A DNA stretch of 64,000 bases from Neorhizobium alkalisoli (GTDB taxonomy: Bacteria > Pseudomonadota > Alphaproteobacteria > Rhizobiales > Rhizobiaceae). The notes under the pieces are model-generated. The model did no database searches and was not told where the DNA came from. It saw only the letters and a list, made by a program, of their open reading frames with translations. This document shows positions 26,449 to 35,874 of this stretch, piece after piece. A program made the translations under genes and the position numbers. The stretch covers positions 1 through 64,000 of the forward strand of contig NZ_PVBN01000011.1 of the NCBI RefSeq assembly GCF_002968635.1, written 5' to 3'. Every line of letters starts with the position of its first letter. Position 1 is the first letter of the stretch.

Positions 26449-27426
26449 ATGAACAACATGATCTTGACCACGGCATCGTTTACATTTGCGCTGTGCGGCA
26501 CCGCAAGCGGTAACGGGCTCACGCCGGAGGCCATCAACGGCGCGCAGCTCTCCACAATCCCTATCGCCAAGCCTGCCGAGCAGATATCAAGGCCCGATCC
26601 CGCCATTGTCCTGCTTCAGGTGCTTCTCGATCGAGCGGGATCCTCTCCAGGCGTCATCGACGGGTTTTACGGAGAAAATGTCAGCAAGGCCTTGGCCGGG
26701 TTTGAGGCTATCCGGGGCCTTCCGGTCGACGGCAAGCCAGACCCTGAAGTTATTACCCAGCTTCCGCTCGGCGAGCCGGCAATCCAGCCCTACGTGATTT
26801 CTCGGGATGATGGCGAAAAACTCGTCAAGCGCATTCCTGAAGACTATGCTGAACAAGCCGAGATGGAACATCTGGGCTTCACAAGCGTCGCCGAGAGGTT
26901 GTCCGAGCGTTTCCACATGGACCTCGATCTCCTCAAGGCACTCAACCCGGCTTCCAGATTTTCTGTCGGAGAAACTATTTCGGTCACCATACCGAGCCCC
27001 GAGAAAGAAGGAGAGGTCAAGCGGATTGAGGCTCGCAGGCGAGGCGGACAGGTTCTTGCCTTTGCCGAAGATGGGTCAATTCTGGCAGTTTATCCCGCCA
27101 CCATCGGCAGTGACGAAACCCCTTCTCCATCCGGCAAAAGCAAGGTCAAAGGCGTCGCCCGAATGCCCAGCTATGTCTACAATCCGAAACTGAACTTCCA
27201 GCAGGGCAACAACAAGAAGGTCCTGAAGCTCCCTGCCGGTCCAAACAACCCCGTCGGAACCGTTTGGATCGACCTTTCTCAGCCGACCTATGGCATTCAT
27301 GGCACCCCCGAGCCGTCGCTCATCGACAAAGCCGGTTCTCACGGATGCATTCGGCTGACGAATTGGGATGCTGAGGAGCTGGCAGCGATGGTAAAGCCGG
27401 GTGTGGCGGTTGAATTCACCGATTGA
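26449..27426 (+). CDS. ErfK/YbiS-type L,D-transpeptidase
   Basis: This 325-residue murein L,D-transpeptidase has a short hydrophobic leader, a peptidoglycan-binding-like helix pair (VLLQVLLDRAGSSPGVIDGFYGENV, written in two parts here: VLLQVLLDRAGSS then PGVIDGFYGENV) at about 54-79, and a LysM-like linker. The C-terminal YkuD domain has GIHGTP (His284) and the catalytic motif SHGCIRL with His298 and Cys300. It forms 3-3 crosslinks or attaches proteins to peptidoglycan. It is transcribed away from the neighbouring YafK-type gene, 257 bases apart. The Shine-Dalgarno (AGAG) is weak. Confidence 0.9.
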   Translation: MNNMILTTASFTFALCGTASGNGLTPEAINGAQLSTIPIAKPAEQISRPDPAIVLLQVLLDRAGSSPGVIDGFYGENVSKALAGFEAIRGLPVDGKPDPEVITQLPLGEPAIQPYVISRDDGEKLVKRIPEDYAEQAEMEHLGFTSVAERLSERFHMDLDLLKALNPASRFSVGETISVTIPSPEKEGEVKRIEARRRGGQVLAFAEDGSILAVYPATIGSDETPSPSGKSKVKGVARMPSYVYNPKLNFQQGNNKKVLKLPAGPNNPVGTVWIDLSQPTYGIHGTPEPSLIDKAGSHGCIRLTNWDAEELAAMVKPGVAVEFTD

Positions 27427-27474
27427 CGGAGCAAGCAGACCCCGCCAAATGGCGCGCAGCGCCCAAGTACCTGC

Positions 27475-28827
27475 CTACTCGGCGGCCAAGGCCGCCGCTT
27501 CTATTTTCGGAGCCGGACGCGAAAGCCCCAGGTGATCTCTCAGCGTTGAACCTTCATATTCATTGCGAAACAGTCCACGGCGACGCAATTCGGGCACAAC
27601 GAGCTCGATGAAATCGGACAGTCCCCATGGCAGAACGGGCGGCATCACGTTGAATCCGTCGGCTCCGTAATTGACAAAACGTTCTTCCAGCTCGTCTGCG
27701 ATCTCTTCCGGTGTGCCTACGATTTGCCAGTGGCCGCGGGCACCAGCCACCCGTTGGTACAGCTGGCGCAATGTCAGGTTCTCTCGTTCGGCAAGCTCGA
27801 GAAAGAGAGCTCGGCGGCTCTTGCCACCCTCGGTCTCGGGCAATTGCGAGATCAACGCATCGATCGGCAGCGTCCTGATTTCGTCGACACCCGCAAGATC
27901 GGCCAACATATCGAGACCTACAGAAGGCTCGAGCAAGGACTGCAGCTGTTCGAACTTATCCTCCGCCTCTTGCCGGGTCCTTCCCACAACAGGAAATACG
28001 CCAGGCAGAATCTTCAGATCTTCAGGCGCGCGACCATATTTCGATAGCCGGCTCTTGAGATCGCTGTAAAAAGCGATGGAACCTGTAAGCGTCTGCTGGG
28101 CCGTGAAAACGGCCTCCGCCGTTCTGGCGGCAAGCTCCTTGCCCGGCTCCGACGAACCTGCCTGCACCACCACTGGATGGCCCTGCGGTGGACGCGGAAT
28201 GTTCAGCGGTCCGCGAACCTTGAAGAAGGCGCCATTGTGGTTGAGGGCCCGAACCCTGTCAGGATGAAAATAGAGCCCGCTTTCCCTGTTCCGCAGGAAT
28301 GCATCGTCATCCACCGTGTCCCACAGACCTGTGACGGTATCGATGAACTCCTCCGCTCGCCGATAGCGGTCAGCGTGCGCTACGATTGCATCATGGCTGA
28401 AGTTGTAAGCGGCGCCGGGATCGGCAGATGTAACGAGGTTCCAGCCGGCCCGGCCAGCCGAAAGGTGATCGAGGGAAGCAAATTGTCTGGCAAGGTTGTA
28501 AGGATCGGAAAAACTCGTCGACGCGGTTGCGACCAAACCAATGCGGTTGGTCACGGTCGCAAGCGCCGAAAGAAGCGTGATCGGCTCAAACGGATAGAAT
28601 CCCGAATGCGCCTTGCGGTTCGCAGCCGCGACATTCTGCACGCGTGCACTCACCCCGTCGGCAAGAAACACCGCATCGAATTTAGCGTCCTCGGCGAGGC
28701 GGGCGAACCCCGCGAAGTCGGAGAAACGCGTGCTGTCAGAAGCGCCAGGATGGCGCCAGGCGGCGGCATGATGACCGGTGTATAAAAGAAAAGCCCCAAG
28801 ACTCAGTTGACCTTCACGTCTGGCCAT
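27475..28827 (-). CDS. LLM-class flavin monooxygenase (NtaA/SnaA/DszA type)
   Basis: This 450-residue luciferase-like FMNH2-dependent monooxygenase belongs to the NtaA/SnaA/DszA/SoxA group, which oxidises aminopolycarboxylates, sulfones and related compounds. Hallmarks are FDAVFLADG, ASTSFSDPYNLARQFASLDHLS, GRAGWNLVTS, and IPRPPQGHPVVVQAGSS. The ATG at 28827 follows AGAGGAATGGAA at good spacing. It is the last gene of a five-gene operon with a sulfonate-type transporter, so an organosulfur or C-N bond substrate is likely. It needs a flavin reductase, not seen in this window. Confidence 0.9.
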   Translation of the reverse strand: MARREGQLSLGAFLLYTGHHAAAWRHPGASDSTRFSDFAGFARLAEDAKFDAVFLADGVSARVQNVAAANRKAHSGFYPFEPITLLSALATVTNRIGLVATASTSFSDPYNLARQFASLDHLSAGRAGWNLVTSADPGAAYNFSHDAIVAHADRYRRAEEFIDTVTGLWDTVDDDAFLRNRESGLYFHPDRVRALNHNGAFFKVRGPLNIPRPPQGHPVVVQAGSSEPGKELAARTAEAVFTAQQTLTGSIAFYSDLKSRLSKYGRAPEDLKILPGVFPVVGRTRQEAEDKFEQLQSLLEPSVGLDMLADLAGVDEIRTLPIDALISQLPETEGGKSRRALFLELAERENLTLRQLYQRVAGARGHWQIVGTPEEIADELEERFVNYGADGFNVMPPVLPWGLSDFIELVVPELRRRGLFRNEYEGSTLRDHLGLSRPAPKIEAAALAAE

Positions 28828-28861
28828 TTCCATTCCTCTCCAAACCGCTGCCCGGCAAAAA

Positions 28862-29632
28862 TCAGTGCAGACCGAACTCGTTCAACAGCTGCTCCCGGAG
28901 CTTGACAAAACCCGCCTCGCTCCGATTTCGCGGCCGCGGAAGATCGACGTCGATCTCACGGGTCCGCCCGCCTTTCTCCTTGCCGAGGATAAGTACCCGG
29001 TCAGCCAGATAGACGGCCTCTTCAAGGTCGTGGGTGACCAGGATCATCGTCACCTTTTCCTCCCGCCAGATGCGCGCGAGTTCTTCCTGCATGGTGATCT
29101 TGGTCATGGCGTCGAGCGCACCGAAGGGCTCGTCGAGCAGCAGGATCTCGGGTTTCACGGCGAGAGCCCGGGCAATGCCGACGCGCTGGGCCATGCCGCC
29201 CGAGAGCTGCGACGGCAGGGCTTCGGTAAATTCGCCCAGGCCGACGAGCTGGACATAATGGCGCGCGCGGGCGCGGGCCTCGGCTTTCTTCAAACCACGA
29301 TTTTCAAGAGGAAAGGCGACGTTATCGAGCACGGTAAGCCAGGGCAGGAGCCTTGGCTCCTGGAAGATCACGGCGCGATCTTTGCCCACGCCGTGAACTG
29401 CCTGCCCGTCGATCAACACCTCGCCTCGATCCGCATCTTCGAGCCCGGCCAGAACCCGCAAAAGCGTTGTCTTGCCGGAACCCGATGCTCCAACGATCGC
29501 AAGGCTCTCGCCAGCGCGGATGTGGTTGCTGACCCCCTGGAGCACATTGAGATGGCGGCCGTTGATCGAGTAGGACTTGGAAAGGTTCTTTATCGTCACG
29601 TCTCCGCGAGACGTCAGCTCAGCGACAGCCAT
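28862..29632 (-). CDS. Sulfonate/nitrate/taurine-type ABC ATPase
   Basis: This ATPase of the SsuB/TauB/NrtD class has 256 residues. Walker A GASGSGKTT is at 48-56, the signature LSGGMAQR at 143-150 and Walker B ILLLDEP at 163-169, with the H-loop ILVTHDLEEAVYL. It energises uptake of sulfonates or similar anions with the adjacent permease and binding protein. It begins 11 nt after the binding-protein stop codon. Confidence 0.92.
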   Translation of the reverse strand: MAVAELTSRGDVTIKNLSKSYSINGRHLNVLQGVSNHIRAGESLAIVGASGSGKTTLLRVLAGLEDADRGEVLIDGQAVHGVGKDRAVIFQEPRLLPWLTVLDNVAFPLENRGLKKAEARARARHYVQLVGLGEFTEALPSQLSGGMAQRVGIARALAVKPEILLLDEPFGALDAMTKITMQEELARIWREEKVTMILVTHDLEEAVYLADRVLILGKEKGGRTREIDVDLPRPRNRSEAGFVKLREQLLNEFGLH

Positions 29633-29643
29633 CGGTCCGCTCC

Positions 29644-30651
29644 TCAGTTTCCGGCGACGGCGAAATTCGCCGGGTTGTAAAGGATGTCTTCCGCCTTGAG
29701 TTGTCCCGGCTTCAGAACGCCGCCACGGGCCAGGATGTCGATCCAGAACTGGAGATCGCGGTTCACGGCCTTGCCCCCTTCACGCACGCCATAGCCCGTG
29801 AAGTATTGCGCGATATCCGGATTCTCGTTGCGCGACGCGAGCACCTTGGCGATCACAGCCTTGGTTTCTTCCGGATGCAGGCGGGCGTATTCGAGCGCGG
29901 CTTCGGACTTCTCGACAAAAGTCTTTGCCGCCTGAGGATGCTCCTTGATCCAATCGCGACGCAGAACGGCAAAGCCACCGGCGATCTCGCCTAGAACGTC
30001 AGTGTCGCCGAAGATCTTCTGGAAAGGTCCGTTCTTCAGGGCTGCGCCTTCGAACGTCTTCTGCCAGTAGCCGAATGCAGCGATATCGACCTGTTTGGAG
30101 CGCAGAACCTGTTCGAGCTGCGGACCGGGCACGACGACGAGTTTGGCTGCATTTTCCGGCAGGCCGACCGAATGGAGCGCTTCGCGCACCGTATAATCGA
30201 GATGAGCGCCCAGCGTGTTGACGGCGATCGTCTTGCCGGCCAGATCCTTGATCGATTTGATCGGGCTGCCTTCGAGCGTGTAGAAAATGCTCTCGGTCGT
30301 CTTGTTGATGCCGTTCGAAGCGTAGGCTGCGACGAAATCATTGCCGCCGGCGATCGAGTTCAGCACGGCGGCAGTAGCAGCGCCACCGACTTCGACGTCG
30401 CCCGAAGCCAGGGCAAACAGCGATGCCGGGCCACCCTGCGCATAACCGACATTCTTGAGTGTGATCCCCGTGTCCTTGAAATAGCCGAGCGCATCGGCGA
30501 ACTCATGGGCTGAAAGTCCACCCTGGCTGGCAAGAAAGCGAATGCTGACCTGCTCGGGTTCTGCTGCTAAAGCGATGCTGGCAGGGGTGGCGGCGAACAA
30601 ACCGGCGGCGAGCGCGGCCGCCCGGCCGAAAGTACGGCGGGAAATCTGCAT
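29644..30651 (-). CDS. Sulfonate-type ABC periplasmic binding protein
   Basis: This SsuA/NMT1-type binding protein has 335 residues. A twin-arginine-like leader (MQISRRTFGRAAALAAG) suggests export, with cleavage likely after ALAA. The mature part begins PEQVSIRFLASQGGLSAHEF, and FALASGDVEVGGAATAAVL is typical of aliphatic sulfonate binders. The ATG at 30651 has GGAG six bases upstream; an in-frame ATG at 30663 is an alternative. It sits between permease and ATPase genes. Confidence 0.9.
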   Translation of the reverse strand: MQISRRTFGRAAALAAGLFAATPASIALAAEPEQVSIRFLASQGGLSAHEFADALGYFKDTGITLKNVGYAQGGPASLFALASGDVEVGGAATAAVLNSIAGGNDFVAAYASNGINKTTESIFYTLEGSPIKSIKDLAGKTIAVNTLGAHLDYTVREALHSVGLPENAAKLVVVPGPQLEQVLRSKQVDIAAFGYWQKTFEGAALKNGPFQKIFGDTDVLGEIAGGFAVLRRDWIKEHPQAAKTFVEKSEAALEYARLHPEETKAVIAKVLASRNENPDIAQYFTGYGVREGGKAVNRDLQFWIDILARGGVLKPGQLKAEDILYNPANFAVAGN

Positions 30652-30706
30652 AGTGAACTCCATTGGTTGGATTAGTTGAGCTGAAGGGGCCGTAGCCCTT
30701 GTGCTT

Positions 30707-31549
30707 TCAGTCTTTGACCTTGGACCAGCGGCAAAGCCGGGCCTGAAGGGTTTCGAGGATGAAGTTGGCCGACAGACCCAGGAGCGCGAGCAGCAGGATT
30801 GCGGCGAACATCAGCGGAATCTGGAAATTGTACTGGGCATTCATCACCTGAAACCCGATGCCCGAATTGGCCCCGATCATCTCCGCGGCGATGAGCAAGA
30901 GAAGAGAGGTGGTTGCACTGAGGCGCAAGCCGACAAAGATTTGCGGAAGCGCCGCCGGAAGCACGACCCTGCGGAATACCGTCAGCCGCTTGGCCCCATA
31001 GACCCGGGCCATCTCTATCAGCTTCGGGTCCACCTGCTTGACCCCACCGATTGTTGCAAGGAGGATTGGGAACAGTGTTGCCCAAAAGATCACGAAGACC
31101 TTGGACGTCTCTCCAAGACCCAGCAGCAGGATGAAGACCGGGTAGAGCGCGAGGGCAGATGTCTGCCGGAACAGCTGCAGGATCGGGTCAAGGCTTCGCT
31201 CGATGAAGCGGACCTGGCCCATAAATAGACCAAGGGGGATCCCGAGGCTCACCGCAGCGCCGAATGCGAGACCTGCGCGCCGCAGGCTGATGAGGATATC
31301 GCCTGAGAATGTGCCGACCGTAACCCCGTTCCAAAGTGCGACAAGGATGGTATTCAATGGCGGCAGAACCGCAGCATTCGTCCAACCGAGCGATGGCGAT
31401 ATCTGCCAGAGCACGGCGAAGGCAATCAGCAGCGCATAGCGCGACAAGAACCCGCGCACAATCGCCGCGGCTTCCCTAACGGGTCTGCTTTGCCAAAAAG
31501 GAATTTGGCCGAAGCCTGGCAGTGCCTGCTGCTCAGTCTCGAGCGTCAT
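30707..31549 (-). CDS. Sulfonate-type ABC permease
   Basis: This inner-membrane permease has 280 residues and about six transmembrane segments. It is of the SsuC/TauC/NrtB class, with the EAA-loop region KLIEMARVYGAKRLTVFRRV preceding LPAALPQIFVGLRLS. It forms the channel for the binding protein and ATPase encoded downstream. It starts 24 nt after the second LLM monooxygenase gene, placing both in one operon. Confidence 0.9.
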   Translation of the reverse strand: MTLETEQQALPGFGQIPFWQSRPVREAAAIVRGFLSRYALLIAFAVLWQISPSLGWTNAAVLPPLNTILVALWNGVTVGTFSGDILISLRRAGLAFGAAVSLGIPLGLFMGQVRFIERSLDPILQLFRQTSALALYPVFILLLGLGETSKVFVIFWATLFPILLATIGGVKQVDPKLIEMARVYGAKRLTVFRRVVLPAALPQIFVGLRLSATTSLLLLIAAEMIGANSGIGFQVMNAQYNFQIPLMFAAILLLALLGLSANFILETLQARLCRWSKVKD

Positions 31550-31573
31550 GGTGTTACCCTCGTCCTTTATCGA

Positions 31574-32917
31574 TTATTCAGCGGCGTGACGGTAGGCGCT
31601 GTGGCGCACCTGCGGGAAAGGCAGACCCAGATTTTCCCGCAGCGTCTTGCCTTCGTAGGCAGTTCGAAACAGTCCGCGGCGTTGCAGCTCGGGGATGACC
31701 AGCTCCACGAAATCATTGAGGCCGGTAGGCAGCCAGGGCGGCAGGACGTTGAAGCCATCCGCGGCCTCATTTTCGAACCATTCCTGCAGAGTATCAGCGA
31801 CTTGAACCGCCGACCCGATGATCGTGAAATGGCCGCGTGCGGAGGCGATCCATTGGTAAAGCTGGCGGATGGAGAAATTGTTCTCGTCCGCAATGCGCCG
31901 GATCAGTTCCTGGCGACTCTTCATGCCCTCTGTCGGCGGCGCGGGAGGCAACGGGCCGTCGAGGTCGGATCCCGTGAGGTCCAACTCGCCGCCGGTCAGC
32001 GCGTTGATGAGCGCGAGGCCGTCTTCCTCGATGATCAGGCTGGTCAGCCGCTCGTATTTCTCGCGCGCTTCGTCTTCTGTGCGCCCCACGAAGGGCGAAA
32101 CGCCCGGCATGACAAGCACATGCGACGGATCACGACCGAAGTTGCGGGCACGAGCCTTGATGTCGCGATAGAACTCTTGCGCCGTCTCAAGCTTCTGGTG
32201 CGCCGTGAAGATGACTTCGGCGGTCGCTGCCGCAAGGGCACGTCCATCATCTGACTGGCCCGCCTGGACGATGACCGGATGGCCTTGGGGCGAACGAGGA
32301 ACGTTCAACGGCCCCTCGACCAGGAAATGTTCGCCGCGATGATTGGTACGATGCACCTTGTTGACGTCGAAATAGATGCCCGTCTCGCGATTGCGGATGA
32401 AGGCATCGTCGTCAAAACTTTCCCAGAGTTTCTTGACGACCTCGACATGCTCGGCAGCTCGCCGATAGCGCTCCGCATGGGGCTTCTGTCGTTCGAGATT
32501 GAAGTTCCTCGCGGCGGCTTCCGTCGCCGTCGTGACGACGTTCCAGCCGGCACGGCCGCTGGAGATCAAGTCAAGCGACGCAAACTTGCGCGCGACGGAA
32601 TACGGCTCCTCATAGGTCGTGGACGATGTCGCAATGAAGCCGATATGGGTGGTGAAAGGCGCGAGTGCGGAAAACAGGGTCACCGGCTCGAAACCCACCA
32701 CCCTGGCGTTGCCGCCCTCGATACCGCCGCCGAAGGCGACGGCGAGCCCGTCTGCCAGAAAATAGGCATCGAAAAGGCCACGTTCGGCTGCCTGGACCAG
32801 CTCTTTGTGAAATTTGAGATTGACCGCTCCATCGACGGGTTGGTCGGGATGACGCCAGGCAGCGATATGCTGGCCGCCTCCCGGGAGGAATGCACCAAGC
32901 TTTATTTGTCTCGTCAT
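31574..32917 (-). CDS. LLM-class flavin monooxygenase (NtaA/SnaA/DszA type)
   Basis: This second monooxygenase of this class has 447 residues. It carries GAFLPGGGQHIAAWRHPDQP at the start, then FDAYFLADG, ATSSTTYEEPYSVARKFASL, GRAGWNVVTTATE and PRSPQGHPVIVQAGQS. The ATG at 32917 follows GGAGGGAACGG; upstream codons to 32977 lack family similarity. It is first in the operon 32917-27475, which encodes two LLM enzymes flanking a transporter. The two are clear paralogs of one family but differ over much of their length, so different substrates or steps are possible. Confidence 0.9.
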   Translation of the reverse strand: MTRQIKLGAFLPGGGQHIAAWRHPDQPVDGAVNLKFHKELVQAAERGLFDAYFLADGLAVAFGGGIEGGNARVVGFEPVTLFSALAPFTTHIGFIATSSTTYEEPYSVARKFASLDLISSGRAGWNVVTTATEAAARNFNLERQKPHAERYRRAAEHVEVVKKLWESFDDDAFIRNRETGIYFDVNKVHRTNHRGEHFLVEGPLNVPRSPQGHPVIVQAGQSDDGRALAAATAEVIFTAHQKLETAQEFYRDIKARARNFGRDPSHVLVMPGVSPFVGRTEDEAREKYERLTSLIIEEDGLALINALTGGELDLTGSDLDGPLPPAPPTEGMKSRQELIRRIADENNFSIRQLYQWIASARGHFTIIGSAVQVADTLQEWFENEAADGFNVLPPWLPTGLNDFVELVIPELQRRGLFRTAYEGKTLRENLGLPFPQVRHSAYRHAAE

Positions 32918-33344
32918 GACGGTTCCGTTCCCTCCAAAATCACAGGCCATCGAAATTATCGAACTGCCGTTGCCCATAATTAATGCTATAAAATCGATAA
33001 GATTTATAGGTTTTAGTTTCCGCAGTTGACGCCCGCGATTGGCAAAATTTTGCTAAACTTTAGCCACTTGTGAATTTCCTTGGCCCTAATTGGGCGACCA
33101 TGCCGGCATACCGATAGAAAAATCGTCCGGCAGATCAGCAACCCCGCGGGACCCCGGAGCCGCAATCCCTCCTGTGAACCGCAGCAAAGCGGTAACGTCT
33201 CGATGCAGAAACTTACTGCCTCAAGGCCAATCCGCAGGTCCCAATTCGGTCACCAGCCTTAAAGGCGAGAATGCGCTGCCCAGGAGCCTAGGTTAGGCTG
33301 AGCGGCATGAACACGGCGGTGCTCTGCGTCCTGTCCGGTTGCTA
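32918..33344. other. Intergenic promoter region of the second sulfonate-like operon
   Basis: This 427-base gap separates two same-strand operons. It holds an AT-rich promoter region at 32940-33070 with an inverted repeat (listed separately) and a small hairpin AGCCTA-N3-TAGGCT at 33285-33299, 45 nt beyond the end of the upstream ATPase gene. The hairpin could be its transcription end but lacks a T-run. I found nothing recognisable in 33080-33280. Confidence 0.4.
32986..33009. promoter_or_regulatory. Inverted repeat CTATAAA-N10-TTTATAG
   Basis: Perfect 7-base arms with a 10-base spacer lie 69-92 nt upstream of the LLM gene at 32917. Symmetry and position suit a LysR-type operator such as CysB/Cbl-like regulators. 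On the minus strand its first 17 bases match 12 of 17 with 40194-40210, upstream of the flavoprotein operon. Confidence 0.45.
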
Positions 33345-34148
33345 TCAGTGATTTTTCTTCTTTTGTGACCCGAGAAGCTCGGTGATCTCGCGGCGCGTGG
33401 TGACGAATTCCGGATCGTCGCGATACCTCGGGCGAGCGTTTCGGATGTTGAAAATCTGCGAGATCCGTCCCGGGCGCGGCTCCATCACAACCACCCTGTC
33501 AGAAAGGTAGATCGCCTCTTCTACATCATGCGTTACCATGACGACGGTGCATTTCTCCCGCTCCCAGATCGCCAGCAACTCGTCTTGCAGATGGCTGCGA
33601 GTGAGAGAATCGAGCGCCCCCAGCGGCTCGTCCAGGAGGAGCAGCGGAGGGCGTGGCGCAAGGCCGCGGGCGATTGCGGCCCGTTGGGACATACCGCCGG
33701 AAAGCTCGTGTGGCAGCGCTTTTTCGAACCCTGTTAGGCCGACGAGATCAATAAGGTATTGGACCCTTTCCCGTTTTTCCACCTCCGAACCGGATACGCT
33801 GTGGAGACTGAGCCCGATATTCTTCTCGACGCTGAACCATGGCAGCAGCCGATGGTCCTGGAAAACGATACCGCGCCTAAGGCTCGGCCGATCAATTGCC
33901 TCGCCGTCCACTATGATGCGGCCACTGTCCGGCCCGTCGAGGCCGGCCAGAAAGCGCAGCAGCGTAGACTTGCCACAGCCGCTCGGGCCGACAATGCTGA
34001 TGAACTCGCCAGCTTCGATCGAAAGCGATACGCTGTCGAGCGCATGCACCGTACGGCCCTCGACTCGAAAGGTCTTCGAGACATCCGCAATTTTCACCGA
34101 ACCGGCATCGAGCTTCTTTGGGGGAGAAAGGGTCAGGCTGTCCGCCAT
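33345..34148 (-). CDS. Sulfonate/nitrate/taurine-type ABC ATPase (second system)
   Basis: This is a 267-residue SsuB/TauB-like ATPase. Walker [10 protein letters not shown] is at 54-62, the signature LSGGMSQR mid-protein, Walker B LLLLDEP and the switch [12 protein letters not shown]. It overlaps the end of the upstream permease gene by 16 nt, indicating coupled translation. It serves the transporter with two permeases and two binding proteins at 34133-38093. Confidence 0.92.
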   Translation of the reverse strand: MADSLTLSPPKKLDAGSVKIADVSKTFRVEGRTVHALDSVSLSIEAGEFISIVGPSGCGKSTLLRFLAGLDGPDSGRIIVDGEAIDRPSLRRGIVFQDHRLLPWFSVEKNIGLSLHSVSGSEVEKRERVQYLIDLVGLTGFEKALPHELSGGMSQRAAIARGLAPRPPLLLLDEPLGALDSLTRSHLQDELLAIWEREKCTVVMVTHDVEEAIYLSDRVVVMEPRPGRISQIFNIRNARPRYRDDPEFVTTRREITELLGSQKKKNH

Positions 34149-34930
34149 GGTATGAGCCTCCGTGAAAGTCCTATAACGAGCCGGTCAAGGGCTACTCCGA
34201 TGAGCGCCAGGAAGAGAACGCCAAGAAGGACCTGATCCATGCGAGCGTATTCCCGGGCAGCTGCGAGATACGCGCCGAGGCCATCGCCCATGCCGTTGAT
34301 GTAACCTGTGCCGATCAGGTATTCCGCCCCGAACGTGCCGAGCCAGGCGATGTTCAGCGACAGTTCGAGGCCCGTTAGGATCGCAGGCACCGCTGCCGGC
34401 AAGATGATCTTCGTCAGCGTTGCAAAGCGGGAGAGTTCGAGCGCGCGGCCGACTTCGCGAAAGGGCGCTGGTACATTCTGGCAACCGGCCTGCGCGCCAA
34501 GCGCCATGGGGAAAAAGGCCCCGAGCGAAATCAGTGTGACCTTCATGATTTCGCCATTGCCGAACCAGGCGCTGAATAGCGGAATCCAGGCGAACAACGC
34601 GATCTGCCGCAGGCTTGAGATGGAAGGATCGAACAGGCCGCGGGCGATTCCGGAAAGTCCGATCAACACCCCGACCACAAGCCCGACCGACGCTCCGATC
34701 GTCCAGCCGGTCAGGGCTCTCAGCAATGTTGCAGCCGTAGCGCCTGGAATGGACCCATCCGCGAAGCCCTGATAGGCCGTCACCAGGACTTTGGTTGGTG
34801 AGACCAGGATATTGCTGTTGAGGAGGCTGAAGGCATCAAGCACGGCCCAGATGATGATGAGCGCCGCCGGCAGAACCAATGCCCGCCAGATCAGTCCCGC
34901 TTGTGAAACCCTGTTGGAAGACGCAGTCAT
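34133..34930 (-). CDS. Sulfonate-type ABC permease B
   Basis: This 265-residue permease of the SsuC/TauC class has several hydrophobic spans and the conserved loop [29 protein letters not shown]. That stretch, quoted in parts, is [13 protein letters not shown] then [10 protein letters not shown]. The open frame continues to 35227 but that is a shadow of the preceding permease. ATG 34930 is chosen; a GTG at 34945 that overlaps the previous stop as GTGA is equally possible. Two consecutive permease genes suggest a heterodimeric channel. Confidence 0.85.
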   Translation of the reverse strand: MTASSNRVSQAGLIWRALVLPAALIIIWAVLDAFSLLNSNILVSPTKVLVTAYQGFADGSIPGATAATLLRALTGWTIGASVGLVVGVLIGLSGIARGLFDPSISSLRQIALFAWIPLFSAWFGNGEIMKVTLISLGAFFPMALGAQAGCQNVPAPFREVGRALELSRFATLTKIILPAAVPAILTGLELSLNIAWLGTFGAEYLIGTGYINGMGDGLGAYLAAAREYARMDQVLLGVLFLALIGVALDRLVIGLSRRLIPWRTA

Positions 34931-34941
34931 CGATGCCGTCC

Positions 34942-35805
34942 TCACGCCGCGGCCTTGAACGACCAACCGGTCGTCTGGTGCTGGAATTTCGTCAGACCGT
35001 AGTCGAGCGCCCAGCCGACCAGGCCGATGACGATCATGGTGGCGAAGACGACATCGAGCTGGAATGCCTTGCGGCCCCACATCATCAGGTAGCCGAGACC
35101 AGCGGCCGACGAGATCATTTCGACGAGGATCAGCACTTTCCAGCCGCGGCTCAGCGCTTGCCGCACGCCGGTAAGAATGGAAGGCAGTATGGAAGGCCAG
35201 ACGACCAGGCGAACCCGTGCGAACCATGGTAGTTCGAGCGCACGCGCCACATCGTCATACTTGCGCGGCCGAGACCGGATCCCCTCGTAAGCGCCGACCA
35301 TCAGAGGCAGGAAGCAGGTCTTGGCAATCAGGATGATCTTCAACGCTTCGCCGATACCGAAGAGCAGCATGAAGAAAGGAAGCCAACCCAGCGATGGAAC
35401 GAGGCAGATCGCCCGGACCGTGGGGGCAACATAGATATCAAGCGGACGGAACAGGCCAAATGCGAGGCCGAAGAGAAGGCCAAGGCCACCTCCAACGGCA
35501 AGCCCCGAAGCAACGCGGCCGAGGCTGACGGCAAGCTCGGCCGGCAATTGCCCCGTAATGAGAAGGTCCAACGTAGTTTCATATACGAGCCGCGGATCCG
35601 GCAGGATTTGTTCCGCCAGCCACTCCTGCCGTACCGCATAGGACCAGAGAGCCAAAACCAGGAAGGGTATCACAAGCCCGAGCACGGCTTTGCCGGTCCA
35701 CGACGGCAAGCTCGGGGCGGAAACAATGCCCCGCCAACCTCGACCCGTCGAGCGATCGAAAGCGGTGTCGACCAGTACTGCGTTCTTGAAAGTCACATCT
35801 GACAT
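34942..35805 (-). CDS. Sulfonate-type ABC permease A
   Basis: This 287-residue permease resembles permease B and has the same class loop (RKYDDVARALELPWFARVRL then VWPSILPSILTG). An N-terminal cytoplasmic segment of about 40 residues precedes the first membrane span. It probably pairs with permease B in one channel. Its stop codon overlaps the possible GTG start of that gene. Confidence 0.88.
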   Translation of the reverse strand: MSDVTFKNAVLVDTAFDRSTGRGWRGIVSAPSLPSWTGKAVLGLVIPFLVLALWSYAVRQEWLAEQILPDPRLVYETTLDLLITGQLPAELAVSLGRVASGLAVGGGLGLLFGLAFGLFRPLDIYVAPTVRAICLVPSLGWLPFFMLLFGIGEALKIILIAKTCFLPLMVGAYEGIRSRPRKYDDVARALELPWFARVRLVVWPSILPSILTGVRQALSRGWKVLILVEMISSAAGLGYLMMWGRKAFQLDVVFATMIVIGLVGWALDYGLTKFQHQTTGWSFKAAA

Positions 35806-35874
35806 GATCGCTCCTTCCTGTGGCTTCCGCCGGCTCAGAGGTCTGGGTTGATTGGTGAGGTCTCCCCAGCAGGA

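Noticed and set aside
33080-33344. Possible riboswitch in the gap between the two sulfonate-like operons
   Set aside because: I compared it by eye with cobalamin, SAM-II and glycine riboswitch patterns and found no conserved core.
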